Below, piece by piece: positions 17,675-25,200 of a stretch of 64,000 nt of DNA (the first letter of the stretch is position 1; the number at the start of each line of letters is the position of its first letter). Source of the stretch: Agromyces sp. H17E-10. Lineage in GTDB: Bacteria; Actinomycetota; Actinomycetes; Actinomycetales; Microbacteriaceae. The stretch covers positions 372,001 to 436,000 of the forward strand of contig NZ_CP095042.1 in assembly GCF_022919715.1 (NCBI RefSeq), given 5' to 3'. A program made the position numbers and the translations under genes. The notes beneath the pieces were generated by a model. The model made no database searches, was not told where the DNA came from, and saw nothing but the letters and a program-made list of their open reading frames with translations.

Positions 17675-19962
17675 GAACGGGCTCCTCTCCGGCTCACAGC
17701 GTACCCGCCGAGCGAGTTGAGCGAGATCGCCGCCCGCAGGCGATCCCGGGCGCTCCGCGATACGCCCAGGCGGCGACGGAGTTCGTCGACCGTCTCCCAC
17801 ACCCGGTGATCGTCGCCGTCGCCCGGTCCGCCCGGCGCGTAGACGGCGCGGTCGACGACCGCGGCGAGCACGAGCGGCGCGAGTCCGCCGACGATCGCCG
17901 CCTGCTCGGCTCGCGTCGCGGTCGGCACGATGGCGTACCCGTGGTCGGCCGCCGAGTCGGCGAACTCGAGCCACCCGCCCTCGATCCGCTCGACGGCCGT
18001 GGGCGCACGACGACGCACCCGACGACGGCGCTGCTTCGCCACGACGATCGCGACGAAGGGGCTGCACACGGCGACGATGCCGACGAGCGCGATCCCGGCC
18101 ACCTCGAGTCCGCCGAGCACCGCCTGCAACCAGTCGTCGCCGTCCCCGCCGTCGTCCGGCGTCGATCCCGGTCCGGGCTCGTCGTCGACGAGCGGTGTTC
18201 GCTCGGCCGGCGGGGGCAGCACCGACTCGGGGCGCGAGACGACCTTCGGACGTTCGGGCTCGCGCTTCGGGATCGGACGCGGCTGCGGATTCGGGTCGAC
18301 CTGCAGCCACGTTCCGTCGGACGCCTGCACCTCGATCCATGCCTGACGGTCGGCGCTCGTGAAGCGCACGGCGCCCGTCGAGGCATCCCGCTCGGTGTCG
18401 TGGCCCGGCAGGTAGCCCACCACGACCCGCGCCGGAAACCCGATGACGCGCGCCATGAGGGCGGCGGCGACGGCGTACTGCTCGCCGTCGCCGATCATGG
18501 GCTGATCGGTCATGAGCTCGTCGATGCGGTCGAGCGCGTGCCCCGAGCGGCTCGGCTCCTCGCCGTCGAGCCCGTGACTCACGAAGCCGTACTCGTGGAA
18601 TCCGGCGATGACCTTCGAGAGGCGTTCGCCGGGCGGGTCCCCCGGCGGCGCCCACTCCTCGAGCACGTCTCCGAGGCGCGCCGGGAGTTCGGGGAGCGGC
18701 GGCAGCACGCTCGTGCCGGGCTCGATCGACGCGAGGTCGGTCGGCGGGGTCGGCACGACGGACACCGCGAGGTACCGGTCGCCCGACCGGAGCCCGCCGA
18801 CGACGGCGCCCGTGCCCGTGACGTCGTTGTAGAAGTACGACTCCCCGAGCCGGTCGGCGCGCGGGCCGCCGAACTCGATCCGCTCGAGCTTGCCGATGCC
18901 CGGCACCCAGACGTCGCGGTAGCCCTCGACGCTGACGTCGATGCGCACCGTCTCACCGGCATCGGCGGGCTGGTCGAGCCGGAAGGGCACCCGGCTGAAG
19001 CTGCCCGACGGGCCGGCCCCGTCGGACCCGCCGACCGAGTAGACGATTCCGTCGTACGTGTCGAGCACCGCGATCGCGAGCCCGGCGCCGTCGGGCAGCC
19101 CGCGCACCTCGAGCATCGGGTCGTCGTCGACCTCGGGGTCGAAGGCGGTCCGGAATCCCGCGAGCGGGCTGTCGTGCTCGTTCGGTTCGAAAGGCGGTTG
19201 CAGGCCGGCTCGGACGACGTTGCGCGCCGGCGACGGCAGCGCGAACGCCGCCGCGGTCGCACCGACGAGGGCGACGGCGACGATGATGGATGCTCCGAGC
19301 ACGCGTCGTGCATCGGCGAGCGTCGCCTCGACCGGTCGTCCGCCGGAGATCGCCCGACGCCCAGCGATCGCGATCCGCACGAACCAGGCGACCGCGGTCG
19401 CGAAGAACGCGAGCCCGGCTTCGAGGGCGAAGTCGTCGTGGACCACCCCGAGCGTGATTCCGGCGAGCAGGAGGACCGCGGGCGGCAGCACGGCGGCAGC
19501 GGGGCGCGGCGTGCGCAGTGCGATCGTCGTGGCGGCGGTCGCGGCGACCAGCCCGGTGAGGAACGGCGGCACGAGCAGCGCCTGGTAGGAACCCACGGGC
19601 ACCGCGATCGTGACGAGCTGCTTCCACGAGAGCGCCGCACCGGCGACGAGTTCGACGAGGCCGTCCGGCGTCGGCAGCACCCCGAAGAGGGCTCGATCCG
19701 GCACCGCGGCGGGCACACCGAGCACGACGTACGCGCCGGCGACCGCCACCGCGACGACCCACGTCGGCCACGACCACCGGGCACCTGCGAGTCCGATCCC
19801 GCAGCCGGCGACGATCGCCGTCCCGGCGGCGACGAAGAACGCCGGGCTCTCGTACACGGGCCACCAGGGAATCATCGCCGCTGCGAGCATCGACACGACG
19901 AGCGCGACGCTGAGCGCGACCGACCATCCGCGGCGAGGTCCGAGCCCGAGACGCGCGCTCAT
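17671..19962 (-). CDS. Membrane transglutaminase-like protein with lost catalytic Cys and His
   Basis: 763 residues: about six N-terminal membrane helices (20-230), an extracytoplasmic domain containing a transglutaminase-like fold (about 380-570), a Pro-rich stretch, one more helix (about 635-655) and a cytoplasmic tail. In active TgpA-like proteins the core reads DCEQ and HAW. Here it reads GDGEQYAVAAALMAR (Gly codon at 18484-18486) and DRQAWIEV (Gln codon at 18343-18345), followed by the expected Asp in VDPNP. Two of the three catalytic residues are therefore gone. It overlaps DUF58 upstream (ATGA) and the FHA gene downstream (GTGA). A structural or peptide-binding role is more likely than cross-linking or proteolysis. 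Confidence 0.85.
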   Translation of the reverse strand: MSARLGLGPRRGWSVALSVALVVSMLAAAMIPWWPVYESPAFFVAAGTAIVAGCGIGLAGARWSWPTWVVAVAVAGAYVVLGVPAAVPDRALFGVLPTPDGLVELVAGAALSWKQLVTIAVPVGSYQALLVPPFLTGLVAATAATTIALRTPRPAAAVLPPAVLLLAGITLGVVHDDFALEAGLAFFATAVAWFVRIAIAGRRAISGGRPVEATLADARRVLGASIIVAVALVGATAAAFALPSPARNVVRAGLQPPFEPNEHDSPLAGFRTAFDPEVDDDPMLEVRGLPDGAGLAIAVLDTYDGIVYSVGGSDGAGPSGSFSRVPFRLDQPADAGETVRIDVSVEGYRDVWVPGIGKLERIEFGGPRADRLGESYFYNDVTGTGAVVGGLRSGDRYLAVSVVPTPPTDLASIEPGTSVLPPLPELPARLGDVLEEWAPPGDPPGERLSKVIAGFHEYGFVSHGLDGEEPSRSGHALDRIDELMTDQPMIGDGEQYAVAAALMARVIGFPARVVVGYLPGHDTERDASTGAVRFTSADRQAWIEVQASDGTWLQVDPNPQPRPIPKREPERPKVVSRPESVLPPPAERTPLVDDEPGPGSTPDDGGDGDDWLQAVLGGLEVAGIALVGIVAVCSPFVAIVVAKQRRRRVRRRAPTAVERIEGGWLEFADSAADHGYAIVPTATRAEQAAIVGGLAPLVLAAVVDRAVYAPGGPGDGDDHRVWETVDELRRRLGVSRSARDRLRAAISLNSLGGYAVSRRGARS

Positions 19963-21272
19963 GCGATCGAGGCCGATCTCGCGAGCATCGCGCGCAGGTC
20001 TTCGAGGTAGCCGATGCCGAACACGGTGAGCCCGCCGACCGTGCGCGCGGTCGGCTGCGACTCGGGCGAGCACTGCACCGCCACCACCTCGATGCCGGGC
20101 GGCACCCGGCTCGCGGCCGAGCGCAGGGGCGCGACTCCGCGTGCCGAACCCGTCACGAGGAAGACGAGCGACAGCCCGTGGAGCGTCTCGGCCGCGGTGC
20201 GCGCGACCTCTGGCATCGGCGCAGCCCGGTCGTCACGCTCGACGACGCAGAGCGCGTCGACGAGGCGGTCTCGCGACACGGTCGGCAGCTCGCGCATCGC
20301 GCCGGTCCGGCCGGTGCGGTGGCCGGAGACGACGAACGCGACGCTCCGCGCGTCGCGGATGGCGCGCGCGCCCACGGAGGCGGCCGCGCCCACCGCGAGC
20401 TCGAACTCCGCGTCGTCGACGTAGGCGCCGGGGTCGAGGTCGAGCAGCACCATCATCCGGCTCCGGCGCGACTCCTCGAACTGGCGCACCATGAACGTGC
20501 CGGTCTTCGCGCTCGAGCGCCAGTGGATGTAGCGGCGGTCGTCGCCCGGCAGGTACTCGCGCAGCGCGTGGAAGGCGATGTCGCTCGTCGTGAGGTCGCG
20601 GGTCGGCGACCCCTCGAGGTCGCGGATGAATCCCGTGCTGAGCGCCGAGACGGCGACCGTGCGCGGTTGCACCCGCATCTCGACGGTCTCCGACCACACG
20701 ATCTCACGGCGCATGAGCCCGATCGGGTCGGCGCGTACGGTGCGCGCCGGACCGATCGAAACGACGCCGCGACGGTCGGTCGGGATGTGCAGCTCGGCCT
20801 CGATCGAGCCGCCCCTCGGCAGGCCGGGTAGCACGCGCTCGACGAGCCGTGCACCGACCGGCACTTCGAGCTGGACTCCGCCGAACCGTCGCGGCCCGCG
20901 ATTGCTCGCGAGGAGTCTGGCCTCCGCATGATCGCCAACGACGACCCGCGGCGACGGCAGCGAGAGGTGCACCTCGCCGGCGCCGCGGCCGACGAGCCAC
21001 AGCGCCGAGACCGCGAAGAGCACGGCGAACGCCCAGCCGAGCACGATGACCTCGACCAGCCCCCACCCGTAGCCCACCGCGAGCGCGGCGATCGCCGCCG
21101 CGGCGACCGACCAGCCGAGCGGCGTCACCACGCCGCTCACCGCCCGCGTCCACCGCATCGCGGCGAGCGCGATCGCATTGCCCCCGCGCACCGCGCGCGC
21201 GATGACGACCGCGAGCAGGCCCTGTCTCCTGGCCTCCTCGGGGATCGTGGTTCGCGTCGCGGAAAGGGTCAC
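19959..21272 (-). CDS. DUF58 domain membrane protein
   Basis: 437 residues. Two membrane helices lie in the first 100 residues. The DUF58 hallmark DIAFHALREYLPGDDRRYIHWRSSAK in parts (LREYLPGDD, IHWRSSAK) is at about 230-255, followed by a von Willebrand A-like region (MMVLLDLDPG). DUF58 proteins are nearly always encoded with a MoxR ATPase and often a transglutaminase-like partner, as here. The trio is thought to act in complex assembly or envelope maturation. The GTG start overlaps the moxR stop as GTGA and its own stop overlaps the next gene as ATGA. Confidence 0.9.
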   Translation of the reverse strand: MTLSATRTTIPEEARRQGLLAVVIARAVRGGNAIALAAMRWTRAVSGVVTPLGWSVAAAAIAALAVGYGWGLVEVIVLGWAFAVLFAVSALWLVGRGAGEVHLSLPSPRVVVGDHAEARLLASNRGPRRFGGVQLEVPVGARLVERVLPGLPRGGSIEAELHIPTDRRGVVSIGPARTVRADPIGLMRREIVWSETVEMRVQPRTVAVSALSTGFIRDLEGSPTRDLTTSDIAFHALREYLPGDDRRYIHWRSSAKTGTFMVRQFEESRRSRMMVLLDLDPGAYVDDAEFELAVGAAASVGARAIRDARSVAFVVSGHRTGRTGAMRELPTVSRDRLVDALCVVERDDRAAPMPEVARTAAETLHGLSLVFLVTGSARGVAPLRSAASRVPPGIEVVAVQCSPESQPTARTVGGLTVFGIGYLEDLRAMLARSASIA

Positions 21273-22240
21273 ACGGCCTGCTTGGTCGAGGGGGGCGGCG
21301 TCTCGATGAGCACCTGGGCGACGAGGTTCGACGTCGTGACCCCGTCGAACTCCGCCTCGGGGTCGAGGATGAGGCGATGCGCGAGCACGGGCTCGGCGAG
21401 CGCCTTGACGTCGTCGGGCACGACGTAGTGGCGACCGCGGCCGGCGGCGTGCGTCTTGGCCGTGCGGATCAGCGCGAGCGCACCGCGTACACTCACGCCG
21501 AGTCGCACCTCGCGCGCCGTGCGCGTCGCGTCGACGAGCCGGGACACGTAGTCGTGGATGGTCGGATCGACGTAGACGGTGCGCGCGAGTGCCGCCAGCT
21601 GCACGACCTCGTCGGCACCGATGACCGGGTCGACGCGATGGTCGTGCGCGCGCTGGTCGGCGCCTTCGAGGATCCTGATGGTCGACGCGTGGTCGGGGTA
21701 GCCGATCGAGGTGCGCATGAGGAACCGGTCGAGCTGCGCCTCGGGCAGGCGATAGGTGCCGGCCTGCTCGACGGGGTTCTGGGTCGCGATGACCATGAAG
21801 GGGTGTCCGACGGGGTGGGTCTGCCCGTCGACGGTGACCTGCCCCTCCTCCATCACCTCGAGGAGTGCCGACTGGGTCTTCGGGCTCGCACGGTTGATCT
21901 CGTCGGCGAGCACGATGTTCGCGAACACCGGTCCGGGGTGGAACTCGAAGACGCCCTCGCGCTGGTCGTACACGGTGACGCCCGTGATGTCGCCGGGCAG
22001 CAGGTCGGGCGTGAACTGCACGCGGTTGCTCGTGCCCGAGACCGACTGGGCCATGGCCCGGGCGAGGGAGGTCTTGCCGGTGCCGGGCACGTCGTCGAGG
22101 AGCAGGTGTCCCTCGCTGAGCAGCGCGGTGAACGCGAGGCGGACGACGCGGTTCTTGCCGAGCAGCACCTCTTCGACGGCGCCGACGAGTCGGTCGAGCG
22201 TCGCCGCGAATGCGGCGGCCTCATCGGGGGTCATCGTCAT
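21269..22240 (-). CDS. MoxR-family AAA+ ATPase
   Basis: 323 residues. The family is a chaperone-like AAA+ ATPase that helps assemble or activate partner proteins, commonly vWA/DUF58 proteins. Walker A is VPGTGKTS (51-58), Walker B is ADEINRA, sensor 1 is IATQNPVEQ, and the MoxR motif EAQLDRFLM is present. The ATG overlaps the stop of the giant Ig/Fn3 gene as ATGA. AAGGAG with a 5-nt spacer precedes it, so it can also initiate on its own. Confidence 0.95.
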   Translation of the reverse strand: MTMTPDEAAAFAATLDRLVGAVEEVLLGKNRVVRLAFTALLSEGHLLLDDVPGTGKTSLARAMAQSVSGTSNRVQFTPDLLPGDITGVTVYDQREGVFEFHPGPVFANIVLADEINRASPKTQSALLEVMEEGQVTVDGQTHPVGHPFMVIATQNPVEQAGTYRLPEAQLDRFLMRTSIGYPDHASTIRILEGADQRAHDHRVDPVIGADEVVQLAALARTVYVDPTIHDYVSRLVDATRTAREVRLGVSVRGALALIRTAKTHAAGRGRHYVVPDDVKALAEPVLAHRLILDPEAEFDGVTTSNLVAQVLIETPPPSTKQAV

Positions 22241-25200
22241 TGCGTCTCCTTGCCCTTGGCCTCGTATCGTGCGCTCACGCCGGCGATCCTGACATCCAAC
22301 CAGACCCGGTCGCCGGGGCCGGCCCCGGTGATCTCGCAGCTCGTCGGGGTCTGCGCGGGGCGTCCGGTCGGGTCGCCGTCGACGCCGCAGCTGAACTCGA
22401 CCGGAAGGCCCGAGTTGTCGGGTTCGTCGGTCCACGACCAGGTCGATCGACGGTCGTCCCACTGCCGGCTCGGCAGCGCGAAGGTGAGGGTCGGCGACTC
22501 ACCGCCCGGCAGCACGTCGGACCAGCGCCCGCAACTGCCCCACACGGTGCATCCGCGCACCTGGAACCGACCAGTCTCGCCGTAGTCGAAGCGCTCGCTC
22601 AAGAGGTCCCTGAGCCAACCCGATCCGCGGAACTCCCGCTTCGTGCCGGGGATCTGGGTGCCCTGGTCGTCGACGCCGACGATCTCGATCCGTGATGCGG
22701 AGACGTCGACGTCGTCGATGTACCGGTCCCAGATCTCGGGGCCGTTCCACGCCATCTCGCTCGTGACGCCGTCGACGGCTCCCGGTCCGGGGCGCACGAC
22801 GACGCCGGCGACGTCCGTGTGCGTGCAGCCGGCGCGGTTGTAGCCCCACACCACGAAGGAGTACTTGGTCGAGTCGGCCGCCGTGCCCGTGAATCGCAGG
22901 CTGGACGTCTCCGGTCCGACGCGGATCGTCTCCGCGACCGTGCCGCCCGACGACGGCGGGACCACGCTGCCCGGGGCGGGCGTGGTGACCTGGCACGCCT
23001 GCGCTCCGCTCGGCACCCCCGTGGCGCCGTCGACGAGCCGCTGCACGAAGTAGCCCGCGACGGGGTCGCCGTTCGCCCCGAACGGCGCCCAGGTGACCGT
23101 CGCCGCGCCGGCCGACGCATCGCCCACGACCTCGATCGCGCCGGCGACGGGCGGGCCGAACGGCGTTCCGGCGGTCTCGGCGTCGGTCCACACGGCGAGA
23201 GCCGGATAGGCCTCGTTGCGCGCGCTCACGCTCACGGGCACGCGGCTTCCGTTCGCGATCGCCTGCGAGTCGACGCGGCATTGACCGGCGGTGCACGCCG
23301 ACGCGGCGGTCACCTCCGTCGCGACGCCGGCGACCGTGACGACGTACGAATGCACGGCACTGCCCGACCCCGTGCCGACGGGCTTCCAGACGATGCCGAG
23401 CCGCCCGTCGAGCGGGAGCGCGCCGAGTCCGGCGGGCGGCGGCGGGATGACGTCGGACCAGACGGGTCCCGGTGCGACCTGCGCGTCGGAGTACCCGATG
23501 CCGTTCCGCGCTCTGATCCGCACGTCGACCGCGTTCGCCTGGCCGTTGCCGGGCGTCGCGACCGTGCACGCGGTCGCGGCGCACATCGCCGTCGAGAGCG
23601 CGTCGCCGGTCGCCGGATCGACGAGTGCGATCTCGTAGCCCGTGATGGGCGAGTTGTTGAACGCGCCCGCACCGAACGCCAGGTCCAGCGTGCCGTCGCC
23701 GAACCCGGTCACGACGGGGCCGATGACGGGTTCGGGCCGGTCCTGCACCGAGATCGTCACCGCACCCCAGGCCCTGCGCGACGCCTCCCCCGTGGCATCC
23801 TCGACCTGGTAGCGGACCGTCGTGTTCACCGGCGGCGCGCCGGCGGCGGCCGTCACCGTGAGGGTCGACCGGTCTTCGCTCGGCGTGACCGAGATGCCCT
23901 CGCCGACGTCGTCGAGGTCGACCGCGACGACCCTGAGCGGCGTCTCCGGGAACGGATTCGTCGCCTCGTCGTTGGCGAGCACGTCGATCCGCGTCGTCTG
24001 TCCGCGTTTCGCGATCGCCGCATCGTCGATCGGACGGGCGAGGGGTTTCGTCGAGGGGACGACCCTCAGCTCGATGCGGCCGCCCGACCCCTTGCCCGCT
24101 TCGTCGGCGACGCCGATGACGACCGCCGATCTCGCGCCGACGGGCGTGTCGGCACGGGCGGTGATGGTGAGCTCGTCGCCGTCGAGGGCGACGTCGAAGC
24201 CCTCCGCGTCGGGCTGCATCACCCGGTAGGTGCGCTCGGACTGCGCGGTCGACGCATCGGGGATCGTGAGGCGGCGCAGGTCGATCGGCTTCGTCTGCCC
24301 CGGCTCGAACTCGATCAGGGTCCCGGTGAACGCGGGCGGTTCGTCGTCGTTCGATCGCACCGTGATCGGGATAACGATCGTGCCCGTGCGCGCAGACGGG
24401 TCGTCGGGCCCATCGCCGTCGGTCGCGGTGAACGAGATCGACGCGGGTCCGTCGTATCCTGGCTCGCTGCGGAACCGCAACGTGTCGCGATCGACGACGA
24501 GCGAACTCCCGTCGCCGTGCGAGGCGAGCACGCTCGCCTCGTCGGTGATGTGCACCGGCCGACCCGACGCGGCGATCACGAAGTCGGCGAGCTCGAGCTG
24601 GATCACCTCTCCGCTGGCGACCTCGACATCGGGGGCGTCCGCTCGGAGCTGCGGCAGGGCGTCGTCGCGGCCCGGCACCCAGATGAAGGCGTAGGCGACC
24701 AGCTCGGCGTCGTCGGGATGGCTCACGACGAACGGCACGACGCGGCGTCGGTCCTCGACGTCGACCCTGATCGTGCCGTCGCGCAGCACCTCCGCACCGC
24801 TGCGGTATCCGTCGACGAGGTCGACACCCGCCTCGTCGACGTCGCCGTCGGCGAGGTAGACGTTGTCGAGCACGGGAACGACGACGGACGTCTCGCCGAC
24901 GATGTCGGTGAGTCCGAGCACCGTGTCGGATGCCTCGGGGCGGGCGAGCGGCGCGTCGGCGAGCGCATCGATGTAGACCCATGCCGTGGCGCGGCCGTAG
25001 GTCTCGTTCTCGATCTCGTAGGAGACGCCGTACCGGCCCTCGCCCTCCGGCACGTCGATCTCGAGGCGGTCGTCGACGACCCGGACGTCGGCGCCGTCGG
25101 CGGCCTCGGCCGACGTGATGCGCAACCGGCCGCCCGCGGGATCCGAGTCGTTGGCGAGCACCCGCACGGTGACCGTGCGGTCGGGGCGAACCGTCACGAG

